Part shown: one piece after another, positions 40,940-48,897 of the stretch
Numbering within the stretch: position 1 is the first letter of the stretch
Layout: each line of letters starts with the position of its first letter
Assembly: GCA_030018315.1 (NCBI GenBank)
Contig: JASEGA010000008.1
Span: forward strand, 1 to 64,000
Direction: 5' to 3'
Origin: a bacterium
GTDB lineage: Bacteria > Hydrothermota > UBA3073 > JACQXS01 > JAGMCI01
Length of the DNA: 64,000 nt
Position numbers and translations under genes: made by a program
Notes under the pieces: model-generated
Databases searched by the model: none
What the model saw: the letters and a program-made list of their open reading frames with translations, nothing else
Told to the model about the DNA's origin: nothing

Positions 40940-43900
40940 TCATTCCAGCACTACCTCAACCATTTTAAACAATTGGTTATCTTTCAAGTTCCTAAGCTGT
41001 GATGCTCCTGATGGACAAGCTGATACACAACTGCCACAACCTTCACATAATACCTCGGTAATCTTGGCTATACGTTTTTCATCTTTTGGCTCAATCTTCC
41101 TTGCCTCATAGGGACATAGGGGAATACAAACTGCACACCCACTACACAAATCCTCATCCACAGTAGCCACTATTGGTTCATGCTTAAGTTCAGGCTGTGA
41201 AAATAACTCAAGCACCTTTGACGCAGCACCACTTGCCTGTGCCACTGTATCTGGTATGTCTCTGGGCGACTGGGCTGCACCCGCTAAATAAAAGCCTGCT
41301 GCCAGTGTCTCTACAGGCCTTAATTTTGGATGGGCTTCAGATAAGAAGCCATGCTCATCAGCGTGAATCTTTAACTTACGGATGAGCTCCTCTATACCAT
41401 TACTCGGCACTATAGCCATAGATAGAACTACCATATCGCATTTGATCTCAAGCTGCTTACCAGTAAGTGTATCTGCACCCATTATAATAAGACTACCATT
41501 AACTTCAAATATCTTTGATACCTTACCTCTAATATATAAAACCCTATCCTCTTCCTGCGCCCTTGTGACAAACTCCTCATACCCTTTACCATCAGAACGA
41601 ATATCAATATAAAATACAATTGCCTCACCATCTGGGACATGGTGCTTATATAGCATAGCGTGTTTTGCAGTATACATACAACATATCTTTGAACAATATG
41701 GAAAATGATTCTCGGGGTCCCTTGAACCTACACAACTAACAAATACTACTCGTTTTGGTATTTTTCCATCCGATGGCCTCCTAATTTCACCTTCTGTTGG
41801 CCCTGATGCCGAGAGCAACCGCTCAAATTGCAGTCCATTTAATACATCCTTATATTTACCAGCCCCATACTCACCTATTTTATCAATTGGATATAGCTCA
41901 TACCCGGTAGCGACCACAATTGCACCTACCTCCTCTTCAACAATCTTGTCAGCCATATCATGAACAATTGCTTCGGGTTCACATACCTTTTCACATTCAC
42001 CACATTCTGAACAGCCACCACAAGCAAGACAACGAATGGCCTCAAGTTTTGCCTGCTCCTCTGTAAACCCAATATTAACCTCCTTGAAATTGTGTCTACG
42101 CTCCTCTATCGGTAATGAAGGCATCCTTTCACGATGTCTACGCTCTAACCATTTTGGTATCTCTATTTCCTCAACCCGCTTAAGTTCAAGCTTCCTCCCT
42201 TCCTTTAGGTCTATTCCTCTTATGAACCTATCTATTGAGATTGCCGCCTCCTTACCACCGGCTATTGCTTCAATCACAGTCGCCGGTCCACTAACAGCAT
42301 CACCGCCTGCAAAAACGCCAGGAATAGAGGTCTCTAATGTATCGGGGTCTACTTCAAATGTAGACCATTTTGTAGTGCGAAGCTTGCTATCTTTTGGAAG
42401 CCAAGAAATATCTGGAGATTGACCAATTGCTGTTATTATAGTATCGAAAGTGTCTGTAAACTCTGAGCCCTCTATAGGAATTGGACGACGCCTGCCAGAG
42501 GCATCCGGGGGACCGAGTCGCATCCTTATACATTCCATACCTATTACTTTTCCAGTCTGAGGTTGAACCTCCTCACCAAGTATCCGAATTGGGGCAGTCA
42601 GATATTCTATGTTTACACCTTCTCTTTCTGCCTCAATTATCTCTTCCTCATTTGCTGGCATTTCTGCCCTTGACCTACGATAAACTATAACTACATCTTT
42701 AGCTCCTAATCTTAGAGATGCCCTTGCTGCATCTACAGCAGCGTTACCACCACCAATTACTGCTACCCTTTTACCAATGCTTACTTTATTGCCCATATTT
42801 ACAGCACGTAAAAACTCTATACAGGAGAATACACCTGATAAATCCTCACCCTCCACTCCAAGTTTACTCTCTTTATGTGCTCCTATAGCTAAGAACACTG
42901 CTCTATAGCCTTGCTTAAATAAATCATCAACTGTCAACTCTTTACCTATTTTTGTATTCGTTTTTATTTCTACACCAAAATTAGTTATATATTCTATATC
43001 TTTGTTTAACACATCACGAGGTAACCTGAACTCAGGAATTCCTACACGAAGCATGCCACCAGGAAAAGGAAGTGCCTCAAAGACCGCTACTTTGTAGCCC
43101 CACTGAGCTAACTTCCAGGCGCAACTTAAACCAGCAGGTCCTGAACCCACTATAGCTACTTTTTCCTTCTTCTTTTCAGGAAGTTTTTTAGGCTTTTCTA
43201 ATTTAGTTTCATAATCTGCTATAAAACGCTTAAGCGACCGTATAGAAATAGGTTCATCTATATCACCTCGCTTACATTCAGTCTCACATGGATGATTACA
43301 CACACGACCACAAACCATTGGAAATGGATTCTCGTCACGCTCTAATGCTAATGCCTCTTTATATTTACCTTGAGATATAAGTGCTACATAACCTTGAACA
43401 TTTACACCAGCTGGGCAACTATACTTACAAGGAGAGACACCACGCTTATCAATAACAAACCTGTTTGGAACTGCCTGCGGAAAAGGTCTATATATTGCCT
43501 TACGAGTAGAAAGCTCTACATCAAACTCACTACTAATTTTGACAGGACAAACCTCAGAACATTCACCACAGCCATTGCATTTATCCCAATCAATATAAGG
43601 AGATTTCCTTTTTATCTTAACTTTAAAATTGCCCACATAGCCTGAAATGCTATCAATCTCAGAATAAGTATAAAGTTTAATATTTTTATGCTGGCCTACC
43701 TCTACCATCCTTGGGGTAAGAATACATTGAGAACAATCAAGAGTAGGGAATGTTTCTGATAGCTGTGCCATATGACCACCAATGGAAGGCTCTTTTTCTA
43801 CTAAAATAACTTCATAACCTGAATTGGCAATATCAAGTGATGCCTGAATACCTGCTATGCCACCACCAATCACTAATGCACGACGAGTTACAGGTATGCC

Positions 43901-44305
43901 TATAGGCACAAGTGAGTCATTTTGCTTAACTTTTTCAACTAACGATTTTATAATCTTTACTGCTTTCGGAGTAGCAACTTCCATATCCTTATGAACCCAG
44001 CTACAATGCTCACGAATGTTAGCGCTCTCATACCGATAAGGATTTAAGCCCACTGATTCTACTGTCCTACGAAATGTAGTCTCATGTAAGGTAGGTGAAC
44101 AGGCAGCCACTACTACACCATTGAGCTTTTTTGACTTTACTGCATCCCGAATAAGTTGTTGCCCAGGCTCTGAGCACATATATTTATAGTGCTCACAATG
44201 AGAGACACCGGGATAGCTCTTAATCTCATCTACTACCTTATCAACATCTACAGTACCCGCAATATTTCTACCACAATGACAGACAAATACACCTATTTTA
44301 TCCAT
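40940..44305 (-). CDS. hdrA: HdrA with inserted GltD-like NAD(P)H oxidoreductase module
   Basis: HdrA binds the FAD that splits electron pairs in heterodisulfide reductase complexes. The order is: N-terminal Cys-rich start (VCHCGRNIAGTVDVD), FAD site (IGGGIAGIQASLD at about 142), ferredoxin site CNGCGECSEVCP, then a full GltD-like part of about 450 residues. This part shows CKYSCPAGVN and CGRVCNHPCETECKRG, a second FAD site IVGSGPAGLSCAWKL and an NAD(P)H site IGGGNAAVDAARASL with YRRSRAEMPA. Next come CLACGGCSECGECEKVCEP, the HdrA C-terminal half (FVSCVGSRDPENHFPYCS) and two C-terminal ferredoxin sites. At 1121 residues it is far longer than a simple HdrA. No ribosome-binding site is visible; hairpins lie before the ATG. 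Confidence 0.93.
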   Translation of the reverse strand: MDKIGVFVCHCGRNIAGTVDVDKVVDEIKSYPGVSHCEHYKYMCSEPGQQLIRDAVKSKKLNGVVVAACSPTLHETTFRRTVESVGLNPYRYESANIREHCSWVHKDMEVATPKAVKIIKSLVEKVKQNDSLVPIGIPVTRRALVIGGGIAGIQASLDIANSGYEVILVEKEPSIGGHMAQLSETFPTLDCSQCILTPRMVEVGQHKNIKLYTYSEIDSISGYVGNFKVKIKRKSPYIDWDKCNGCGECSEVCPVKISSEFDVELSTRKAIYRPFPQAVPNRFVIDKRGVSPCKYSCPAGVNVQGYVALISQGKYKEALALERDENPFPMVCGRVCNHPCETECKRGDIDEPISIRSLKRFIADYETKLEKPKKLPEKKKEKVAIVGSGPAGLSCAWKLAQWGYKVAVFEALPFPGGMLRVGIPEFRLPRDVLNKDIEYITNFGVEIKTNTKIGKELTVDDLFKQGYRAVFLAIGAHKESKLGVEGEDLSGVFSCIEFLRAVNMGNKVSIGKRVAVIGGGNAAVDAARASLRLGAKDVVIVYRRSRAEMPANEEEIIEAEREGVNIEYLTAPIRILGEEVQPQTGKVIGMECIRMRLGPPDASGRRRPIPIEGSEFTDTFDTIITAIGQSPDISWLPKDSKLRTTKWSTFEVDPDTLETSIPGVFAGGDAVSGPATVIEAIAGGKEAAISIDRFIRGIDLKEGRKLELKRVEEIEIPKWLERRHRERMPSLPIEERRHNFKEVNIGFTEEQAKLEAIRCLACGGCSECGECEKVCEPEAIVHDMADKIVEEEVGAIVVATGYELYPIDKIGEYGAGKYKDVLNGLQFERLLSASGPTEGEIRRPSDGKIPKRVVFVSCVGSRDPENHFPYCSKICCMYTAKHAMLYKHHVPDGEAIVFYIDIRSDGKGYEEFVTRAQEEDRVLYIRGKVSKIFEVNGSLIIMGADTLTGKQLEIKCDMVVLSMAIVPSNGIEELIRKLKIHADEHGFLSEAHPKLRPVETLAAGFYLAGAAQSPRDIPDTVAQASGAASKVLELFSQPELKHEPIVATVDEDLCSGCAVCIPLCPYEARKIEPKDEKRIAKITEVLCEGCGSCVSACPSGASQLRNLKDNQLFKMVEVVLE

Positions 44306-44313
44306 ATATTAAA

Positions 44314-44369
44314 AAAGATGCCCACATGGACATCTTTGTCACTCTACTCAATACACCATTATATTGAGT
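44314..44369 (-). promoter_or_regulatory. hairpins in the hdrA leader (possible attenuator)
   Basis: Reading leftward from the promoter, a first stem ACTCAATA/TATTGAGT (44346-44369) is followed by AAAGATG/CATCTTT (44314-44337) with inner CC/GG pairs. The second is followed by six Ts and then the ATG region, which has the look of an intrinsic terminator 5 bases before the hdrA start. No gene lies between promoter and hairpin, so conditional read-through is suggested. Confidence 0.5.
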
Positions 44370-44374
44370 ATTTA

Positions 44375-44403
44375 TATATATGAGAAAATTATCTGATTGT
44401 CAA
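44375..44403 (-). promoter_or_regulatory. promoter of the hdrA gene run
   Basis: On the minus strand a T-run plus CTTGACA (TTGACA at 44398-44403) is followed by a 17-base spacer and TATATA (44375-44380). It may drive the long leftward run of metabolic genes. Confidence 0.7.
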
Positions 44404-44427
44404 GAAAAAAATATATAAGTTTTTTAG

Positions 44428-44458
44428 TTGACAAAAGTACTTAATAGTAGTATATAAT
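44428..44458 (+). promoter_or_regulatory. promoter of the exopolysaccharide operon
   Basis: TTGACA (44428-44433) is followed by TATATAAT (44451-44458), that is a 17-base spacer to TATATA or 19 to TATAAT. It is the strongest-looking promoter in the window and sits back-to-back with the hdrA promoter. AAGGGGGT before the ATG at 44477 is the ribosome-binding site. Confidence 0.72.
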
Positions 44459-44476
44459 TAAAACTAAGGGGGTAAT

Positions 44477-46480
44477 ATGAGGCAATTTATTATTTTTATC
44501 GTTTTTATCTTATTTAGTTTCTTATCATATAGCCAGGAAGCAGAAGAAACTACAGAATCCACTATAGAAAAGCTTGAAAGAGCAGGAGCAATAATAGAGA
44601 AGGCTAAAGAAAAGATTAAAGAGACAAAGACAGAAAAGGAGGTACCTACTACAAAAAAATTTGCTATCCCAAAAGAAGAGGAAGAAGAGGCAGTGATTAA
44701 AAAGAGGAAGCCCAAACCTTTAGTAGAGGGATTAAAGCCATTTGGGTACGATATATTCAATCTTATGCCTACTACTTTTGAGCCATTAGATATGGGACCT
44801 GTAGACCCTGATTATCCTATCGGACCCGGGGATGAAATCATCTTGTATATGTGGGGAGAGGTAAAGCTTTATCACACCCTTACTGTGGATAGGGAGGGTA
44901 AAGTATTCATACCAGATGTAGGCCGTGTTATTGTTAATGGCATGACTTTGGAAGGACTTATGAATAGATTAAAAGTGGTACTATCAAAATATTATTCAGG
45001 TATAAAAAATAAGACAGTATTTATTGATGTATCACTTGGAAAGCTCAAGAAGATAAGGGTGTTTGTAATAGGTGAAGTGATGGCACCAGGTATGTATAAT
45101 ATATCAAGTGCATCAACATTACTTAATGCGCTGTATTACGCAGGAGGCCCGACACTAAAAGGCTCATTGCGAAATATTAAATTGATAAGACATAATGAAA
45201 CAATTACGGAAGCTGATATTTACAGGTATTTGTTATACGGTGAAGAAATTGGACCACGGTTAAATAATGGGGATGTGATATTAGTGCCACCTGTAGGAAA
45301 AAGGGTAGCACTTGCAGGAGAAATTAAAAGACCAGGAATATACGAACTAAAGGAAGGTGAAAATTTAAAAAAAATAATTGAAATAGCAGGCGGACTTGAG
45401 CCCTGTGCGTATACAGAAAGGGTGCAAATAACGAGGATAGTAGAGAATAAAATGAAAGAGCTTGTAGATGCTAACTTAAGAGAAATATTAGAAGCAGATT
45501 CAGATTTAGTCATCAAAGACGGTGACTCAATCTCTGTGCCACGTATACTTGAACGGATAGAAAACTATGTGGATATTTACGGTAATGTTTTAAGACCGGG
45601 AAAGTATGAGTTCAAGCCCGGTATGACTCTTAATAACTTAATATCTGATGCAGGTGGTTTAGATAAATCAGCATATAAATTTGAGGCAGAAGTCTCACGG
45701 AGAAAGTTAGCATTAGATTCATCCACGCCTATCATAGATAGGCAGGATTCAATTAAAGTATTAAGTGTTAAATTAGACAAAGAAATAACTGAAAACTTTG
45801 AGCTAAAAGAGAATGACATTGTATTTATAAGACAAGACCCAAACTGGATTTTTCAGCGTAATGTTACAATAGATGGTGAGGTGTTATTTCCCGGTACATA
45901 TTCTCTCGTAACAAGTGACGATAGGCTATCAAGCCTAATAGAGAGGGCAGGTGGCTTAAAGGAGACCGCCTATCCAGAAGGAATAGTATTTAATAGAGAA
46001 GGAATAGGAAGGATAGATGTTGACCTTAAGAGTGCACTTAAGAAAAAAGGGAGTAAGGAGGATATAATATTAGAGGCTGGCGACCATATAAATATTCCAA
46101 AAAGACCAGCAACAGTGAGTGTAAAAGGGGCAGTTAGGTTTCCAATTTTTAGTGAAACAGAAATAGAGCTGGCAAAAGAGACCAATATCCTTTATATACC
46201 TGGTAAAAGTGTAAATTATTATATTGAGAAGGCAGGCGGCTTCAGTGAGGATGCAGATAGAAAAGGAGTTCAATTAACTCTTCCAAACGGTCGTAATATA
46301 AAGCCAAGCAAATTCTTGTGGTCTGAGACAAAGGTGCCACCAGGTGCTACAATTGTAGTACCTGCTTTGAAAGAAGCAAAAAAAGGCATTGATTGGGGTG
46401 ATGTCATTAAAAGCGCCGCCACCGTGGCTTCAAGCTTTGTCACTACTATCGTTGCAATACAAACACTGCGAAGATACTAA
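44477..46480 (+). CDS. Wza-like polysaccharide export protein with five SLBB-type domains
   Basis: The protein would form the outer-membrane or periplasmic export channel for a polysaccharide. After a signal peptide (FIIFIVFILFSFLSYSQ) comes a charged coiled-coil segment, then the Poly_export start DYPIGPGDEIILYMWGE. Five SLBB-like units follow, each with a G-x-V/I-x-x-P-G-x-Y and AGG pattern (for example GEVMAPGMYN, GEIKRPGIYE, GNVLRPGKYE, GEVLFPGTYS). The C-terminus has a hydrophobic segment (VIKSAATVASSFVTTIVAI). At 667 residues it is longer than Wza. It begins the rightward operon and is followed after 5 bases by the chain-length regulator. Confidence 0.88.
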   Translation: MRQFIIFIVFILFSFLSYSQEAEETTESTIEKLERAGAIIEKAKEKIKETKTEKEVPTTKKFAIPKEEEEEAVIKKRKPKPLVEGLKPFGYDIFNLMPTTFEPLDMGPVDPDYPIGPGDEIILYMWGEVKLYHTLTVDREGKVFIPDVGRVIVNGMTLEGLMNRLKVVLSKYYSGIKNKTVFIDVSLGKLKKIRVFVIGEVMAPGMYNISSASTLLNALYYAGGPTLKGSLRNIKLIRHNETITEADIYRYLLYGEEIGPRLNNGDVILVPPVGKRVALAGEIKRPGIYELKEGENLKKIIEIAGGLEPCAYTERVQITRIVENKMKELVDANLREILEADSDLVIKDGDSISVPRILERIENYVDIYGNVLRPGKYEFKPGMTLNNLISDAGGLDKSAYKFEAEVSRRKLALDSSTPIIDRQDSIKVLSVKLDKEITENFELKENDIVFIRQDPNWIFQRNVTIDGEVLFPGTYSLVTSDDRLSSLIERAGGLKETAYPEGIVFNREGIGRIDVDLKSALKKKGSKEDIILEAGDHINIPKRPATVSVKGAVRFPIFSETEIELAKETNILYIPGKSVNYYIEKAGGFSEDADRKGVQLTLPNGRNIKPSKFLWSETKVPPGATIVVPALKEAKKGIDWGDVIKSAATVASSFVTTIVAIQTLRRY

Positions 46481-46485
46481 AAACG

Positions 46486-47532
46486 ATGGAATTAATTGAA
46501 TTTTTGGACATCCTGTTTAAGCGATGGAAGACGATAGCATCTCTATTTGGGGTAACTGTATTTTTTACAATTATCTTCTCATTACGGGCAAAAAATACCT
46601 ATATAGCAACAGCAAATATACTGCCATCACCTGAAGCCAGCGATGAAATACTTGGAGAAGGAATTACCAGTTCAGTACTTAGCCGATACCGGATACCCGG
46701 CTATTTCTATATGCAATCGTCGGACTTTTACAAATCAATATTATTGAGCAGGACATTGCTTGAAAGAGTAGTGCAGATGAAGTTTTACTCAAACCAATCC
46801 ACAGGATCCTATGGACTTAAAGGAGAGAATACACTAATAGAAATCTATGGAATAAAAGGGAGTGATGAGAGTAAGAGACTTTATAAAGCATGTAAAAAAC
46901 TCGCTTCAACTATGAAAGTAAGGGTAAATGATGAGAATCAGATAATTACAATTAGTGTAAAAGCATACGAGCCAAAGCTTGCTGCCGATATCACAAATGC
47001 AATAGTTGATGAGTTAAACAAATACAATAGAGAATTGAGGTCAAAAAAGGTAAGTGCAAACAAAGCATTCATTGAAGGTAGGTTAAATGAGACCCAAAAA
47101 TCACTTAGGAACGCAGAAGAGGTATTAAAAAACTTCCAAGAAAAAAACAGACGAATCCAAGATTCACCTGAACTATACTTACAATTTAATAGGCTTAAAA
47201 GGGAGGTGAAGTTACAAGAAGAGTTATTTATCACATTAACCAAACAGTATGAACTAGCAAAGATAAGTGAAGTGAGGGATACACCTATGCTACTTGTATT
47301 AGACAAGGCAATCCCACCTATTCATAAAAGTGCACCAAAAAGGAAGCAAAATGTACTCCTTGCTGGCATATTAGCACTTATACTTGGAATCTCACTTGCC
47401 TTAGTTAGTGAATATAGCAACCAAAAAGGCTTGAATATAGGGAAAATAGCAAACCTGAATAGCTTCAAGAGACTAAAGAATGACTTCACATCTTTCTTTG
47501 GAAAGTTAATAAAACCAAGACATCATTCTTAA
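46486..47532 (+). CDS. Wzz/chain-length determinant-like membrane protein
   Basis: It has the chain-length regulator layout: an N-terminal transmembrane helix (TIASLFGVTVFFTIIFSL), a long periplasmic helical part (SRTLLERVVQMKFYS ... NETQKSLRNAEEVLKNFQEK) and a C-terminal helix after a proline-rich end (KRKQNVLLAGILALILGISLALV). There is no tyrosine-kinase domain. Such proteins control polymer length in Wzy-dependent synthesis. It starts 5 bases after the exporter gene, which suggests translational coupling. Confidence 0.85.
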   Translation: MELIEFLDILFKRWKTIASLFGVTVFFTIIFSLRAKNTYIATANILPSPEASDEILGEGITSSVLSRYRIPGYFYMQSSDFYKSILLSRTLLERVVQMKFYSNQSTGSYGLKGENTLIEIYGIKGSDESKRLYKACKKLASTMKVRVNDENQIITISVKAYEPKLAADITNAIVDELNKYNRELRSKKVSANKAFIEGRLNETQKSLRNAEEVLKNFQEKNRRIQDSPELYLQFNRLKREVKLQEELFITLTKQYELAKISEVRDTPMLLVLDKAIPPIHKSAPKRKQNVLLAGILALILGISLALVSEYSNQKGLNIGKIANLNSFKRLKNDFTSFFGKLIKPRHHS

Positions 47533-47568
47533 ATGTCATTATTAATCTGCAGCAAATTTTCTAAAAAT

Positions 47569-47804
47569 GAAGTTTATTAAAACTCTTTTTTTGTTTTTCT
47601 TGCTCTATCTATTTCCATTATAACGCGTATTTCTATGGGAATTATCACAGCAAGAGTGTTGGATCCAGAGGGAAAAGGAGTTTTTGGACTTTTAGTTTTA
47701 CTTCCCTCAACAATTGCTCTTATCGGTTCTTTAGGGATTAGGATTTCAAATGTATTTTTCATTGGAAAGAGAAAAGAAAGAAAGAAAGAAAGTTTTTCTT
47801 TATA
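47569..47804 (+). pseudogene. flippase (Wzx/MATE-type) N-terminal remnant, frameshifted
   Basis: The start MKFIKTLF is out of frame with the following GIITARVLDPEGKGVFGLL and TIALIGSLGIRISNVFFIGK, which is the typical start of polysaccharide flippases. The two frames would join if the T-run at 47586-47592 had one more T. Even then the reading frame ends after about 78 residues at a run of AAAG repeats, so most of the usual 450-500 residues is missing. A complete MurJ-like flippase is at 48898-50457 and may have replaced it. Confidence 0.75.
47771..47792. repeat. (GAAA)n tetranucleotide repeat
   Basis: About five units of GAAA lie where the flippase remnant loses similarity to its family. Tetranucleotide repeats in coding regions are a known site for slippage and phase variation. 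Confidence 0.8.
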
Positions 47805-47919
47805 GCCTACGCAATCACTCATTTCACTCTCCTTATAAGATACAGGAATTCAATACTTTTGAGACTCCAAAGGATAAAGGAACAGGCTATATTAGATATA
47901 ATACGCTCTTCCTTTTAGT

Positions 47920-48873
47920 ATGAGATATTTGGTTACAGGAGGTGCAGGATTTATAGGCTCTCATATTGTCGAGGAATTGTTAAGGAGAAATAAAAAAGCC
48001 AGAATACTTGATAACTTCTCTACTGGGAGGAGAGAAAACATTGCTTGCTTCCTTGAGAATTTAGCCAATCACCAATTACCAGTTACCAATAATCTGGAGG
48101 TAATTGAGGGCGATATAAGAAACTTTGATATTGTGAGAAAAGCAATGAAAGGAATAGATTATGTACTCCACCAGGCAGCTCTCGTTTCTGTCGCTCGTTC
48201 CATTAAAGACCCTATTACTGTCAACGAGGTAAATGTAGGTGGAACTTTAAATATCTTGAAGGCTGCTAGAGATGCAAAGGTAAAAAGAGTCGTTTATGCC
48301 TCATCATCATCAATTTACGGGAATTCTGAAATTCTGCCTAAAAAAGAGGATATGAATCCAGAACCTATTTCACCTTATGCAGTTAGTAAATTAAGTGGAG
48401 AAAAATACTGCCAAGTCTTTCATAAAGTTTATGGTTTGGAGACAGTGATTTTAAGGTATTTCAATGTATTTGGTCCAAGACAGGACCCAAATTCTCAATA
48501 TTCAGCAGCAATCCCTAAATTTATCAGTGCAATAAAGAAAGGGAAGTCACCCATAATTTATGGCGATGGTCTTCAGACGAGGGACTTTACCTATGTTTCT
48601 AATGTAGTTGAGGCAAATATACTTGCTATTGAGACAGAAGACACAGGGAGCGAGATATTCAATATAGCTTGCGGTAAGAGGTACAGCTTACTTAGTATCA
48701 TAGATAGGCTAAATGAAATTTTAGGCACCAGTGTTAAGCCAACTTTTAAAAAACCTAAACCTGGAGATGTAAAGCACTCAATGGCAGACATTTCAAAGAG
48801 CATGAGTAAACTAAAATATTCTCCAAGGGTTGAGTTATTGGATGGATTGGTAAAAACAGTGAAGTGGTTTTAA
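47920..48873 (+). CDS. NAD-dependent sugar epimerase/dehydratase (UDP-sugar 4-epimerase-like)
   Basis: A short-chain dehydrogenase/reductase of the extended type: nucleotide-binding VTGGAGFIGSHIVEEL, the Ser/Tyr/Lys site in YASSSSIYGNSE and SPYAVSKLSGEKY, and RYFNVFGPRQDPNSQYSAAI typical of UDP-GlcNAc/Gal 4-epimerases. It would make sugar precursors in the cytosol. A 28-bp array of a CCAATTA-like word (48065-48092) sits in frame and encodes NHQLPVTNN in a loop before VIEGDIRN. The gene has no clear ribosome-binding site. Confidence 0.88.
   Translation: MRYLVTGGAGFIGSHIVEELLRRNKKARILDNFSTGRRENIACFLENLANHQLPVTNNLEVIEGDIRNFDIVRKAMKGIDYVLHQAALVSVARSIKDPITVNEVNVGGTLNILKAARDAKVKRVVYASSSSIYGNSEILPKKEDMNPEPISPYAVSKLSGEKYCQVFHKVYGLETVILRYFNVFGPRQDPNSQYSAAIPKFISAIKKGKSPIIYGDGLQTRDFTYVSNVVEANILAIETEDTGSEIFNIACGKRYSLLSIIDRLNEILGTSVKPTFKKPKPGDVKHSMADISKSMSKLKYSPRVELLDGLVKTVKWF
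48065..48092. repeat. heptamer array in the epimerase gene
   Basis: Four consecutive 7-bp words (ccaatca, ccaatta, ccagtta, ccaataa) are inserted near the start of the epimerase gene and read through in frame. The total of 28 bases is not a multiple of three, so the rest of the frame depends on this copy number. Confidence 0.8.
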
Positions 48874-48897
48874 GATTGAAAACAATTATACTACTTT

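Noticed and set aside
41382-42422. Long open frames on the + strand opposite hdrA
   Set aside because: They have no family similarity or ribosome-binding site and lie antisense to a well-supported gene; they reflect codon-use shadow.
44464-44760. Minus-strand frame opposite the Wza-like gene start
   Set aside because: It covers the promoter and start of a well-supported gene and has a low-complexity Ser/Phe-rich translation.
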